Assembly (NCBI GenBank): GCA_002350845.1 | Contig: DEFL01000005.1 | Coordinates: 101,266-165,265, forward strand | Direction of reading: 5' to 3' | DNA from: Christensenella sp. UBA2853 | GTDB lineage: Bacteria > Bacillota > Clostridia > Christensenellales > Aristaeellaceae | Length of the DNA: 64,000 nt | Program-made: the position numbers and the translations under genes | Part shown: piece by piece, positions 1-8,109 of the stretch | How the letters are laid out: each line of letters opens with the position of its first letter | How positions within the stretch are numbered: position 1 is the stretch's first letter | The notes under the pieces: model-generated | The model's input: the letters and a program-made list of their open reading frames with translations, nothing else | Database searches by the model: none | Told to the model about the DNA's origin: nothing

Positions 1-77
1 TCCAAGTTTTATTGTGGTCCTGGTCCACAGCTCGCTTATCCTGCCTTCAAAACCCCCGTCGAAACCGTATCATCCCC
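1..77 (-). ncRNA. ssrA: transfer-messenger RNA (tmRNA), 5' part
   Basis: The minus strand begins GGGGATGATACGG and continues with TTTCGACGGGGG, the characteristic 5' opening of bacterial tmRNA, followed by GATAAGCGAGC. tmRNA rescues stalled ribosomes together with SmpB, whose gene ends only 13 bases upstream, so the two are probably co-transcribed. Only about 77 bases lie in the window. The tag-encoding part and the tRNA-like 3' end lie beyond position 1, so the tag peptide cannot be read. The 5' end at 77 is set by analogy with other tmRNAs. Confidence 0.88.
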
Positions 78-90
78 ATGTGGGAAAGCA

Positions 91-558
91 CTATTTCTGA
101 CGATTTCTCAGTGCCCGCTGAATCTCCCGCTGTGCATCCCGTTTGGCCATGCTGTCGCGCTTGTCGTGCTCCTGTTTGCCCTTGCACAGTCCAAGCTGCA
201 GCTTCATCCGGCCATCCTTCAGATACACCTCAAGGGGAATGAGCGTATATCCCTGGCGTGCGATCAGCCCGTCCAGCTTACGGATTTCTGACTTGTGCAT
301 CAGAAGACGCTTGGGGCGGAGCGGATCCCGGTTGAACTGATTTCCCTGCTCGTAAGGTGAAATGTGCATGCCTTCAACCCAGATTTCCCCTCTGCGCACA
401 GCCGCCCAGCTCTCTTTCAGGCTGACCCGGCCCTGGCGCATGGATTTGACCTCGGTGCCAAACAGCTCAATTCCACATTCGTAGCGTTCTTCGACAAAAT
501 AGTCATGGAAGGCTTTGCGATTCTGTGCAACGGTTTTGGTCCCTTTCTGATGCGGCAC
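91..558 (-). CDS. smpB: SsrA-binding protein SmpB
   Basis: SmpB is the RNA-binding partner of tmRNA in trans-translation and delivers it to stalled ribosomes. The 155-residue product has the usual family length. It contains the oligonucleotide-binding barrel segments typical of SmpB (RKAFHDYFVEERYECGIEL near residue 15, GTEVKSMRQG near 35) and a long basic C-terminal tail rich in K, R and Q that is known to enter the mRNA channel. The start is GTG at 558, with an AAGG-type ribosome site seven bases upstream. The gene is transcribed divergently from proA, and the tmRNA gene follows directly. Confidence 0.96.
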   Translation of the reverse strand: MPHQKGTKTVAQNRKAFHDYFVEERYECGIELFGTEVKSMRQGRVSLKESWAAVRRGEIWVEGMHISPYEQGNQFNRDPLRPKRLLMHKSEIRKLDGLIARQGYTLIPLEVYLKDGRMKLQLGLCKGKQEHDKRDSMAKRDAQREIQRALRNRQK

Positions 559-591
559 AAGATCACCTTCCTTTCTCTATTTTGCCGAAGC

Positions 592-620
592 AGTATACCA
601 TGTTTTCACTTTCGTTGCAA
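592..620 (-). promoter_or_regulatory. smpB promoter
   Basis: On the minus strand the hexamers are TTGCAA (620 to 615) and TATACT (597 to 592), with a 17-base spacer. The predicted transcription start is about 25-30 bases before the GTG start of smpB. The -35 box is shared with the proA promoter. Confidence 0.7.
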
Positions 621-643
621 TCCATTTTTTCGTCTGCTATAAT
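615..643 (+). promoter_or_regulatory. proA promoter
   Basis: TTGCAA at 615-620 and TATAAT at 638-643 are separated by 17 bases, and TGC before the -10 gives an extended -10 element. TTGCAA is its own reverse complement, so the same six bases also serve as the -35 of the smpB promoter on the other strand. Confidence 0.75.
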
Positions 644-675
644 GCTTTCATCCTTTCATACCGGAGGATCTGTCT

Positions 676-1974
676 ATGCATGATCTGCATGAAATGGCAG
701 CCGCCGCAAGGGCTGCCTACCTGACCCTGGCTTCCGCCGATGCATCTGCCAGAAACCGTGCACTTCTGGCCATGGCCGATGCACTTTTGTCGGAAAAGGA
801 CATGATTTTTGCTGAAAACGCAGTGGATGTGCGGCTTGCGCAGGAAGGGCGTCTCGCTGCCCCTCTGCTTAAGCGGCTCGCCTTCGGCGAAGAAAAACTG
901 AACAGTGTGGTTCAGGGTCTTCGGGATCTCGCCGCTCTCCCCGACCCGCTCGGGCATACCACGCTCGCCCGTGAACTCACGGAAGGTCTCAATCTCTACC
1001 GCGTCACCTGCCCGATCGGCGTCATCGGCGTGATTTTTGAAAGCCGTCCGGATGCGCTGGTTCAGATTGCCTCCCTTGCGCTCAAGTCCGGGAATGCCGT
1101 GCTGCTCAAAGGCGGGAGCGAAGCCGCCAGAACAAACCTCGCCCTGTGCAATGTGCTTCGCGCGGCAGCCGAAGCTTCCGGTCTGCCCGCCGACTTTGCC
1201 CAGCTTCTCACAAGCCGCGAGGAGGTCTCGGAAATGCTTCGGGAAGATGACCTCATCGACCTCATCATTCCCCGTGGCTCCAAGGCTTTTGTCCGGTATA
1301 TCATGGACAACAGCCGCATCCCGGTGCTCGGCCATGCTGACGGCATCTGCCATGTCTATATTGATGCGTCCGCAGACCCGGAAATGGCGCTGCGTGTGGC
1401 CGTCGACAGCAAAGTGCAGAATGTGTCCGTGTGCAATGCCATGGAAACCCTGCTGATTCACCGTGCGATTGCCCCCACTGTGCTGCCCGCTCTGAATGAG
1501 GCGTTCGCCGCTGCGCATGTCTCCCTGGTCGGCGACAGCGAAACGGTCCGGATCATTCACTGTGCGCCTGCTTCAGAGGAAGACTGGCGCACCGAGTACC
1601 TTGATTACCGGCTGTCGATCCGCATTGTGGATTCCCTGGACGCTGCCATTGACCATATCAATACCTACGGGAGCCATCACACGGACTGCATTGTCACCCG
1701 TGATGATGCTGCAGCCTCCGAGTTCCTGCGCCGTGTAGACTCTGCAGGCGTTTATCGAAATGTCTCCACACGGTTTGCCGACGGGTTTGTATACGGCTTC
1801 GGTGCTGAGGTCGGGATTGCCACAGGCAAGATTCATGCCCGCGGCCCCATGGGCGTGGAAGGCCTGACCACCTATAAATACAAGCTGCTGGGAAGCGGTC
1901 AGACCATGGGCGATGTCAAAGCCGGCCGCATCTCCTATACGCACCGGGATCTGGAGGGCACATGTCCGATCTGA
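676..1974 (+). CDS. proA: glutamate-5-semialdehyde dehydrogenase ProA
   Basis: ProA reduces gamma-glutamyl phosphate to glutamate-5-semialdehyde with NADPH, the second step of proline synthesis. The 432-residue length is typical of the family (about 415-430). The active-site cysteine is visible at about residue 253 within SVCNAMETLL. Other family landmarks are FESRPDALVQIASLALKSGN and LLKGGSEA in the cofactor domain and GFGAEVGIATGKIHARGPMG near the C-terminus. A GGAGG site lies eight bases before the ATG. No proB (glutamate 5-kinase) is adjacent, so it must lie elsewhere. The next gene overlaps by 13 bases. Confidence 0.97.
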   Translation: MHDLHEMAAAARAAYLTLASADASARNRALLAMADALLSEKDMIFAENAVDVRLAQEGRLAAPLLKRLAFGEEKLNSVVQGLRDLAALPDPLGHTTLARELTEGLNLYRVTCPIGVIGVIFESRPDALVQIASLALKSGNAVLLKGGSEAARTNLALCNVLRAAAEASGLPADFAQLLTSREEVSEMLREDDLIDLIIPRGSKAFVRYIMDNSRIPVLGHADGICHVYIDASADPEMALRVAVDSKVQNVSVCNAMETLLIHRAIAPTVLPALNEAFAAAHVSLVGDSETVRIIHCAPASEEDWRTEYLDYRLSIRIVDSLDAAIDHINTYGSHHTDCIVTRDDAAASEFLRRVDSAGVYRNVSTRFADGFVYGFGAEVGIATGKIHARGPMGVEGLTTYKYKLLGSGQTMGDVKAGRISYTHRDLEGTCPI

Positions 1975-2624
1975 TTCCGGTTGCCGCCTTTGATTTTGAC
2001 GGCACACTCTGTCCCGGGGACTCCATTGTCCCCTTTCTCGGATTCTGCATTCAGGAGGGGCTGGCCGGAAAGGCACAGTTTTTCCGAGCAGCGAAAGGTT
2101 TTCTTCTGCAGAAAGCAGGAAAGATTTCGCCTTCGGATGCCAAGTCCCTGACCCTCTCCTTTCTCTCCGGACGTCCGGTTGCCCAGATCGCACCGTATGC
2201 CAGACGGTTTGTCCGCGACCATCTTGTGCCGCGCATCTATCCTGAAGCACAAAAACGGCTGGACAAGCTGCATGCGGAAGGCTATCATATTATGGTTGTT
2301 TCTGCCTCCACGGATGTCTACATGCGCTTTCTGCCGGAATTCCTTCCGGTAGACACCGTCCTGAGCACCGTGTGCGAAACGCAGGAAGGACAGCTGTACA
2401 CCGGCCGCATTCTCTCCAACTGCCGCGACAGTGAAAAAGTCCGGCGCGTGGAATCCTGGTATGCCCTCCATCCGCAGTTTGCCTGGCCGCCCGCTTTCGC
2501 CTTCGGTGACAGCCGGCATGATATTGACCTGCTGCGTCTCTCGCCGCATCCGGTGCTGATCCATCCGGACAAGGCGCTTCGCGCTGCTTTTCCGGACGCA
2601 GAATGTCAGGCCTGGGCAAAATAA
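1962..2624 (+). CDS. HAD-IB family phosphatase
   Basis: This is a haloacid dehalogenase-superfamily hydrolase of the phosphoserine-phosphatase-like IB group. Motif I is FDFDGTL, with the nucleophile Asp at about residue 11 and the general acid at 13. Motif II is VVSAST near residue 110, and motif III/IV is FGDSRHDIDLL near 185, which binds magnesium. The 220-residue length fits a single core plus a small helical cap. The start overlaps the end of proA by 13 bases and has a GGAGGG site. The substrate cannot be told from sequence. Its position after proA does not by itself make it a proline enzyme. Confidence 0.85.
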   Translation: MSDLIPVAAFDFDGTLCPGDSIVPFLGFCIQEGLAGKAQFFRAAKGFLLQKAGKISPSDAKSLTLSFLSGRPVAQIAPYARRFVRDHLVPRIYPEAQKRLDKLHAEGYHIMVVSASTDVYMRFLPEFLPVDTVLSTVCETQEGQLYTGRILSNCRDSEKVRRVESWYALHPQFAWPPAFAFGDSRHDIDLLRLSPHPVLIHPDKALRAAFPDAECQAWAK

Positions 2625-2663
2625 GGTCTCCCTCCATGAACCATGTGAAACGGGGCGATTCCT

Positions 2664-3218
2664 ATGCTTTATGTCAAAAAACTCGAGAATGGTGCCGCCG
2701 CGGCGAATCTGAATGCCGATAAGGCCCTTGTCGGGGAAGATGTCCTTGTGCGCATCAGCAGACTCGGGTTTTCTCTCACCTATCTCCCTGCTTCCAGCGC
2801 AAATTGGCGCAGTTTTCCGCCCTCTCCCCGCGCTTCCGAACTGATCCAGGCCCCCGGCACAGTCTGTTTCGGCGCGTTTCTGGATGACCGGCTCATCGGC
2901 GTGGCTGCCATCCGCGTCATTCCGGGCGGATGGTCCGAGATCCTGGACATGCGCGTGGACGCCGCCTCCCGAAGGATCGGTGCAGGCAAAGCAATGCTTG
3001 GCGCCTGCCAGGCATGGGCAGAGAGTCATCACACCCAGGGCCTCAAACTGATCACGACCGACCAGAATCCCGGCATGTGCCAGTTCTGTGAACATGAAGG
3101 GTTCAGCCTGCAGGGCATGGACCGCATGGCACTGGCCCTGACCGAACCGGAACGCACAAAGCCCCTCGCCCAGCGTTCCTGCGAACTGATCTTCTACAAG
3201 CAATCCAAGAAAGGCTGA
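2664..3218 (+). CDS. GNAT family N-acetyltransferase
   Basis: A 184-residue protein carries a GNAT fold. The central part shows the acetyl-CoA pyrophosphate loop as RRIGAGKAML near residue 105, preceded by a beta-strand (EILDMRVD) and followed by a CEHEGF-type segment. The acceptor substrate is unknown. The ribosome site is weak (GGGGC). It sits between a HAD phosphatase and a pseudouridine synthase in the same direction, and short gaps suggest one operon. Confident as a GNAT protein, with no basis for a finer call. Confidence 0.82.
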   Translation: MLYVKKLENGAAAANLNADKALVGEDVLVRISRLGFSLTYLPASSANWRSFPPSPRASELIQAPGTVCFGAFLDDRLIGVAAIRVIPGGWSEILDMRVDAASRRIGAGKAMLGACQAWAESHHTQGLKLITTDQNPGMCQFCEHEGFSLQGMDRMALALTEPERTKPLAQRSCELIFYKQSKKG

Positions 3219-3227
3219 AAAAAACAC

Positions 3228-3938
3228 ATGATGCGTCTCCAAAAGTACCTTGCTCTGAGCGGTGTCGCCTCCAGAAGAACCTCCGAAAAACTGATCGCCG
3301 AAGGCCATGTCATGGTCAACGACCGCAAGATCACGGAAATGGGTGTGCAGATCGACGAAAACCATGACCGCGTGTTCGTCGACGGCAAACCGGTGCACAT
3401 TGAAACTGAAAAGCACTACCTCGCCTACAACAAGCCCATCGGCGAAGTCACAACCTCATCCGACCCGGAAGGCCGTGACACCGTGATGGACAAGTTCCGC
3501 GACTACCCGGTCCGGCTTTTCCCTGTCGGGCGTCTGGACTATGACAGCGAGGGCCTGATCCTGCTGACCAATGACGGTGAAATGATGCAGCATCTGCTCC
3601 ATCCCAGCCATGAGGTCCCGAAGAAATATCTGTGCAAGGTTTCCAATAAAGTCACGGAAGAAGAGCTCCGTCGTCTGCGCCAGGGCGTCGATCTCGAAGG
3701 CCGCCTGACCAGCCCGGCTGAAGTCCGTCTGGTCCGCTATGAGGCATTCGACTCGGTGGTGCTCGTGACCATCCATGAAGGCCGCAACCGTCAGGTCCGC
3801 AGAATGTTTGAAGCGGTCGGCCATCAGGTCGTGCAGCTCAAGCGCATCGGCTTCGGCCCGATTCTGCTCGAAGATCTCCCCCGCGGATCCTGGCGTCGTC
3901 TGACGCCATCTGAAATCCGTGCCCTGAAGGAGCTGTAA
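3228..3938 (+). CDS. RsuA/RluB/E/F-family pseudouridine synthase
   Basis: The enzyme isomerises a specific uridine in ribosomal RNA to pseudouridine. It has an N-terminal S4 RNA-binding domain (residues about 1-60, LQKYLALSGVASRR). The catalytic domain includes YNKPIGEVTT and the catalytic aspartate in VGRLDYDSEGLILLTNDG near residue 105. The C-terminal EGRNRQVRRMFEAVGH is diagnostic of the RsuA/RluB group. Two in-frame ATGs stand at 3228 and 3231, and the second (MRLQKYLA) matches the usual family start, so either is possible. RluB (23S) is more common in this phylum than RsuA, but the sequence alone does not decide. Confidence 0.93.
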   Translation: MMRLQKYLALSGVASRRTSEKLIAEGHVMVNDRKITEMGVQIDENHDRVFVDGKPVHIETEKHYLAYNKPIGEVTTSSDPEGRDTVMDKFRDYPVRLFPVGRLDYDSEGLILLTNDGEMMQHLLHPSHEVPKKYLCKVSNKVTEEELRRLRQGVDLEGRLTSPAEVRLVRYEAFDSVVLVTIHEGRNRQVRRMFEAVGHQVVQLKRIGFGPILLEDLPRGSWRRLTPSEIRALKEL

Positions 3939-3940
3939 GC

Positions 3941-4558
3941 ATGGAAAACACGCCTGCCTATGAACTCCGCTCGGCCCGTTTTCTCGCTTCCGATGTGCGC
4001 AGACTCGTCGTCAAAGAGGGCGACGTGGTCATTGATGCCACGCTGGGCAATGGACATGACACCCTCGAGCTTGCGCAGCTGGTCGGGGAAACCGGGCATG
4101 TGTATGGCTTTGATATTCAGAAGGATGCGGTGGAGCACACCCGCGCAAGGCTGGAAAATGAAGGGCTCGCCGCGCGCTGCTCTCTCTATCAGCTCGGGCA
4201 TGAACAGATGCTGACCAAAGTCAGTGTGCCCGTCCGCTATGTCTCCTTCAATCTCGGCTGGCTGCCGGGCGGTGACAAAACCATCACCACACTCTGGCCC
4301 ACCACAAAAAAAGCCCTCGAGAGCGCGCTTTCCCTGCTCCTGCCTCTCGGTGTGTGCACGGTTTGCGCCTATCCCGGGCATCTCGAAGGTGACCATGAGC
4401 GCTCCGAGCTCATGCAGTTCCTGTCCCGCCTCAGGCCCCAGGACTTCAATGTCCTTCACCAGCATTTCCTCAATGCAGGAGAAGGCGCACCGGAGTGCTT
4501 TGTGATTCAGAAACAGACCTGCTGTACCTATACCATCGAATCAGATATTGAAGAATAA
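3941..4558 (+). CDS. mnmM: tRNA (mnm5s2U34) methyltransferase MnmM (YtqB family)
   Basis: This is a class I SAM-dependent methyltransferase of the YtqB family. B. subtilis YtqB has been characterised as MnmM, which methylates aminomethyl-uridine at the tRNA wobble position. The SAM-binding motif is VIDATLGNGHDTLELAQ at about residue 30, with GFDIQ closing motif II. The family signature FNLGWLPGGDKTITT lies near residue 102. Length (205) is slightly longer than the about 190 of characterised members. It begins two bases after the pseudouridine synthase stop and ends in a terminator, so it closes the proA operon. Confidence 0.85.
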   Translation: MENTPAYELRSARFLASDVRRLVVKEGDVVIDATLGNGHDTLELAQLVGETGHVYGFDIQKDAVEHTRARLENEGLAARCSLYQLGHEQMLTKVSVPVRYVSFNLGWLPGGDKTITTLWPTTKKALESALSLLLPLGVCTVCAYPGHLEGDHERSELMQFLSRLRPQDFNVLHQHFLNAGEGAPECFVIQKQTCCTYTIESDIEE

Positions 4559-4560
4559 GA

Positions 4561-4595
4561 AAAGGCAGAACCACAATTCAGGTTCTGCCTTTTTT
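4561..4595. terminator. bidirectional rho-independent terminator
   Basis: A 12-base stem (AAGGCAGAACC pairing with GGTTCTGCCTT) with an 8-base loop is followed by a T run on the plus strand. On the minus strand it is followed by TTTTCTTATTC. It separates the converging mnmM and Lgt-like genes. Confidence 0.9.
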
Positions 4596-4598
4596 AGT

Positions 4599-5501
4599 TC
4601 AGTTTTTCTCCGCTGCGCGGATCTGCCGGTAGCTCCAGTTTTCCATGACCGCAAGTACAATCAGGCCGGCCACCATGCAGGCATAGGTGATGACGTGCGG
4701 AATGTCCGACTTGTCCAGTGCAAACTCTTCTGCCACCGTCAGGCCGCAGACCACAAATCCCATGACCATGGGGAGGAACCATCTGCGGTTCGTTTGGCGG
4801 ATTCTGAGGCTCCAGACAATCAGGACAGCCTGCACGAAGAGGTAGCAGAGCAGCTGCTCAGCCCGGACGAAGAGCCAGGCAATGCTGATGTTGCGCAGGC
4901 TTTCGCAGAAGATCTGCGGAAGGCAGAGATAGAAGAGTGTGCGTACAAAGCAGTCCTTTTCCCTGCGGTGCACAAAGGCCAGCACCATGGCCACAAGGCT
5001 GAAGACACCGGCGAACACGAAGACCGCCAGATAATGCTCTCCCCACTTGTTCTCAATGGCCAGCGGGAAGAAACCGCCCTCTTCCAGATAATCGCCGACA
5101 CCCTGCATTCCCAGGAAGAATTCGGAGAACCGGGCCATGGCGGCCATGAAAGCGCCGGCCGGCGCAAACACGTTCAGGAATCTCCTGACCTCAATTCCGG
5201 CCGCCCGGGAGGCAAGGAATGCCGCCAGCACCACACCGGCCACACCGCCGTAATAGGCCAGCTGATCGATCTGGATCTGTGTAAAGGATGCGCCGATCCC
5301 GCTGATAAACGGGAACATCAGCAGCATATAGAGCGCCTTTGCGCCGGCCACCCCCAGGATCCATCCAAGGACCAGCAGCACGCAGGCTGAAATGCCGGCC
5401 TGCTTTGCATGGATCCCGTCCTTCCTCAAGAGGAAGAACGTCATCAGACAGCAGACAACAGAAGAAACGCCCATCATGATCAGATAGGATGTGATATTCA
5501 T
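4599..5501 (-). CDS. degenerate Lgt-like integral membrane protein
   Basis: A 300-residue polytopic membrane protein (about seven to eight hydrophobic helices) keeps the layout of prolipoprotein diacylglyceryl transferase. A YYGGVAGVVLAAF segment near residue 83 corresponds to the YGGLIGG helix of Lgt. A following AMARFSEFF near 123 takes the place of the GRWGNFFNMEAYG signature. The arginine is kept, but the conserved Asn and downstream Asn/Glu are not, so normal lipoprotein lipidation is doubtful. A complete Lgt is encoded at 60241-61326. The start at 5501 is chosen because GGGGG lies eight bases upstream. The TTG at 5525 has no ribosome site. It follows the phosphodiester glycosidase gene directly and is probably co-transcribed. 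Confidence 0.7.
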   Translation of the reverse strand: MNITSYLIMMGVSSVVCCLMTFFLLRKDGIHAKQAGISACVLLVLGWILGVAGAKALYMLLMFPFISGIGASFTQIQIDQLAYYGGVAGVVLAAFLASRAAGIEVRRFLNVFAPAGAFMAAMARFSEFFLGMQGVGDYLEEGGFFPLAIENKWGEHYLAVFVFAGVFSLVAMVLAFVHRREKDCFVRTLFYLCLPQIFCESLRNISIAWLFVRAEQLLCYLFVQAVLIVWSLRIRQTNRRWFLPMVMGFVVCGLTVAEEFALDKSDIPHVITYACMVAGLIVLAVMENWSYRQIRAAEKN

Positions 5502-5521
5502 TGTGAGAGCCCCCGTCCGGA

Positions 5522-6436
5522 TCAATCCGTGAAATAGGCACTGGCAAAATAGATGATATCCGTCACCGGGCGGACATTCTGCTTGCCATCCTTAAGGTTG
5601 TTGAGCTTGGTGCCCATAAAGACAAACTGTGAAGACTCACCGCCGTCGAGCACATACACATTTTTCACCGGTGCAAGCTCCATTGCAAGGTCTCTCAGGC
5701 TGCACAGGTCCATCCCGTAAAACGCGCAGCAAAGGACCATGTAATGAAGGTCGTCAATCTGGGCAATGCACATTCTCTGGGCCTTATGGTCCGGCTGTGC
5801 AAAGTCCGGGGAGTGCGAATAGTCCAGAATATATTCATCCGGCACTTTTTCCCCGTCGATCACAAGACCCGGTCCAAACTGGAACGCATTGATGACTTTC
5901 TTGCCGTCAATCATGGTTTTGTCCATGCTTTCGAGCTCATCGCTCGCCTGGAGAATATGGAAATCGCCGTCCTCATCAATCATGAGAAGATCCAGTCCGG
6001 TCTGCACGGAATCGCGGTAAACCACGCCCTGACGCAGGATATAGCTGGTGGCTTTCTTTGTGTCGATCGCTGTGCAGTAGTCACCGTTGGTGGCCATGAC
6101 CGCATTGACACGCTTGGCCATGTTGGTGGCCGGCGTTGTCATCCTGGAAAGGAAGGTATCGTCCGCCGGCAGGGTGCGCAGCTGAGAGGCGTCGGCAATG
6201 GTAATGAATGCGGTGTAATAGACGCATCCCCACTTGCTTCCGCTGACCTTGTCCCGCTCCACGCGGATGGACGGGTCTTCATAGACGGTCATCTTTCCGT
6301 CAAACTTGGTCTGCAGCGGAGCGCCGCCGGTCAGGTCAATCGGCAGCTTTCTCACCGTGCCCTCTGCGGAAGACAATCCGCACAGGCTCAGCAGCATTAT
6401 CAGAATCAGGCAGCTCGCCAACAGTTTTTTCATCAC
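5522..6436 (-). CDS. phosphodiester glycosidase family (NAGPA-like) secreted protein
   Basis: The product has an N-terminal signal peptide (KKLLASCLILIMLLSLC, likely cut after SSA) and a domain of the NAGPA / phosphodiester glycosidase superfamily. Visible landmarks are AVMATNGDY near residue 115, AFQFGPGLVIDGE near 195, and VYVLDGGESSQFVF near 265. The last is the conserved DGG-S core. In this superfamily the enzymes cleave sugar-phosphodiester bonds or process envelope glycans, but the substrate here is unknown. The cysteine in the signal region is not in a lipobox, so it is probably secreted rather than lipidated. The start may be GTG at 6436 or ATG at 6433, since GGAGGG suits both. The downstream Lgt-like gene is adjacent. 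Confidence 0.83.
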   Translation of the reverse strand: MMKKLLASCLILIMLLSLCGLSSAEGTVRKLPIDLTGGAPLQTKFDGKMTVYEDPSIRVERDKVSGSKWGCVYYTAFITIADASQLRTLPADDTFLSRMTTPATNMAKRVNAVMATNGDYCTAIDTKKATSYILRQGVVYRDSVQTGLDLLMIDEDGDFHILQASDELESMDKTMIDGKKVINAFQFGPGLVIDGEKVPDEYILDYSHSPDFAQPDHKAQRMCIAQIDDLHYMVLCCAFYGMDLCSLRDLAMELAPVKNVYVLDGGESSQFVFMGTKLNNLKDGKQNVRPVTDIIYFASAYFTD

Positions 6437-6459
6437 GTCATTCCCTCCAAATCCAGGCT

Positions 6460-6468
6460 ATTATACCA
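6460..6468 (-). promoter_or_regulatory. extended -10 promoter of the NAGPA-like gene
   Basis: The minus strand reads TGGTATAAT, an extended -10 element, about 25 bases before the ribosome site. No good -35 hexamer is seen at the expected spacing. Confidence 0.45.
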
Positions 6469-6528
6469 TAACCGTCCATGCTCCGTCGACCGGGGTGCAA
6501 ATTGAATACAATCCCCTCTGCACAGCCG

Positions 6529-7380
6529 TTATGACTTCCTTCTGCATACGCTCGGACAGGCGGCACAGCCGCCCTCTCCGGTCTCACGAAGACTGCCCGG
6601 CAGTGCATCCCCGACTTCCTTCATGGCCTGAATCACCTCATCGGGATCAATCGGGCAGTGGATACCGCTCAGCACCATGTCTGACGCGCTGAACGCCACA
6701 CTGACCGCCCCGACATTTCTGTACACGCAGGGCACCTCGACCAGTCCGCCGACCGGATCGCAGACCAAACCCAGAAGATTCATCAGGGCAAACGCTGCGG
6801 CCTCGGTACATTCCTTTGCATTCCCTCCGCCAAGCTCCGTCAGTGCAGCCGCTGTCATCGCTGCAGCCGCCCCGCATTCTGCCTGGCATCCGCCTTCTGC
6901 ACCCGCAATGCTTGCCTCCGTGGCAATGGAGACGCCAACGGCTGCCGCTGTGAGCAGGGCATGAACGGCCTCTTCCTCTGTGATCTGCTTCTCTTCCAGC
7001 AGGGCCAGAATTGCACCGGGCAGCACACCACATGCGCCGGCTGTCGGCGCTGCCACAATCTTTCCCATGCAGGCATTGCTCTCGGCTGTGGCCAGTGCAT
7101 AGGCTGTGGCCTTTCCGAGTAGGGACCCACAGTAGGCTTTCCCTTCCTGATAACGACGGAACAGGCGGCTGGCCTGGCCCCCGGTCATGCCGGATACCGA
7201 TTTCAGATTCTCCTGCATGCCGTCCCGGACGGCTTCCTTCATGCACTGAAGCAGAGCCTGCATCCGGCTGAGAATGCCTTCCGCATCCTCCCCGCTCTCT
7301 TCCATCTGTGCCTGAAGTGCAGCGGAGGACAGCGGCTCGTTCCCGGCAATATCCACCCACTCACGAAGCGTATAGTCCAT
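6529..7380 (-). CDS. sdaAA: L-serine ammonia-lyase, iron-sulfur-dependent, alpha subunit
   Basis: This catalytic subunit of the [4Fe-4S] L-serine dehydratase converts serine to pyruvate and ammonia. Family landmarks are APTAGACGVLPGAI near residue 128, GAEGGCQAECGAAAAM near 178 and GLVCDPVGGLVEVPC near 220. The conserved cysteines in them ligate the cluster. Length (283) is typical. A cysteine pair near the C-terminus (CAACPS) is unusual in position but lies at the usual end of the protein. AGGAGG precedes the ATG by 11 bases. The beta-subunit gene lies two bases upstream, so the two are translated from one mRNA. Confidence 0.95.
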   Translation of the reverse strand: MDYTLREWVDIAGNEPLSSAALQAQMEESGEDAEGILSRMQALLQCMKEAVRDGMQENLKSVSGMTGGQASRLFRRYQEGKAYCGSLLGKATAYALATAESNACMGKIVAAPTAGACGVLPGAILALLEEKQITEEEAVHALLTAAAVGVSIATEASIAGAEGGCQAECGAAAAMTAAALTELGGGNAKECTEAAAFALMNLLGLVCDPVGGLVEVPCVYRNVGAVSVAFSASDMVLSGIHCPIDPDEVIQAMKEVGDALPGSLRETGEGGCAACPSVCRRKS

Positions 7381-7382
7381 GG

Positions 7383-8048
7383 TTATCCAATCCTCCTGTG
7401 CAGAAATTGCACAGACTTGACCCCCAGCTCGGTTCGGATCTGCTGAAGTGTCTTTCCGCCCGGGACGCCGTCAAGTTCCAGGATCATGACTGCCGTTCCG
7501 CCCTGTCTGTGCCGGTACACCTGCATGGTCGCAATATTGATGCCGTTTTCCGCCAGCACACCCGTGACCTGGGCGATCACGCCTGGCTCATCGTGGTGCT
7601 GGATAATCATGGTGTTTTCTGTGCCCGTAAAGTCGACGGGCAGACCGTCAAGGCTCCGGATGCGGATATTGCCGCCGCCAATGGAAGCCGCTTCCATTTC
7701 CAGCTTTCTTCCGCTCACTCCGGTCAGTTCAAGGCGAACCGTATTCGGGTGTGCTCCGCGGATCGAGACAGGATGAAAATGGATCTCCATGCCCGCTTCA
7801 GCCGCCAGACGCAGCGCATCCCGCATTCGCGGGTCATCGACAGCGAACCCCATCAGGCCGGAGGCAATCGCCCGGTCCGTGCCGTGGCCCTGATATGTTT
7901 TTTCGAACGATCCATGGAAACCCACCTCGGCGTGAACGACATCCTCTCCGAGAATCATTCTCGCAACCAGTCCGATGCGGGCCGCGCCGGCTGTATGCGA
8001 ACTGCTCGGTCCAATCATCACGGGGCCAATGATATCAAAAAGATCCAT
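7383..8048 (-). CDS. sdaAB: L-serine ammonia-lyase, iron-sulfur-dependent, beta subunit
   Basis: This is the partner of SdaAA in the two-subunit serine dehydratase. The first residues, MDLFDIIGPVMIGPSSSHTAG, are the standard SdaAB N-terminus, and the C-terminal 75 residues form an ACT domain (HHDEPGVIAQVTGVLAENGINIATMQV). The start at 8048 has GGAGGAG five bases upstream and gives 221 residues, the normal family length. The open frame continues back to 8207, but that part runs through the tRNA-Ser gene and its terminator and is not coding. Confidence 0.95.
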   Translation of the reverse strand: MDLFDIIGPVMIGPSSSHTAGAARIGLVARMILGEDVVHAEVGFHGSFEKTYQGHGTDRAIASGLMGFAVDDPRMRDALRLAAEAGMEIHFHPVSIRGAHPNTVRLELTGVSGRKLEMEAASIGGGNIRIRSLDGLPVDFTGTENTMIIQHHDEPGVIAQVTGVLAENGINIATMQVYRHRQGGTAVMILELDGVPGGKTLQQIRTELGVKSVQFLHRRIG

Positions 8049-8076
8049 GTCTCCTCCAAAAAGAAACAAAATGAAA

Positions 8077-8106
8077 ACCTCTGAGCCAGATAGCTGTCTC
8101 AGAGGT
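8077..8106 (-). terminator. terminator of tRNA-Ser
   Basis: Read on the minus strand, ACCTCTGAG and CTCAGAGGT form a nine-base perfect stem followed by TTTTCATTTTG. It lies between the tRNA and sdaAB. Some read-through to the serine dehydratase genes is possible, because no separate promoter for them is obvious. Confidence 0.75.
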
Positions 8107-8109
8107 ATG

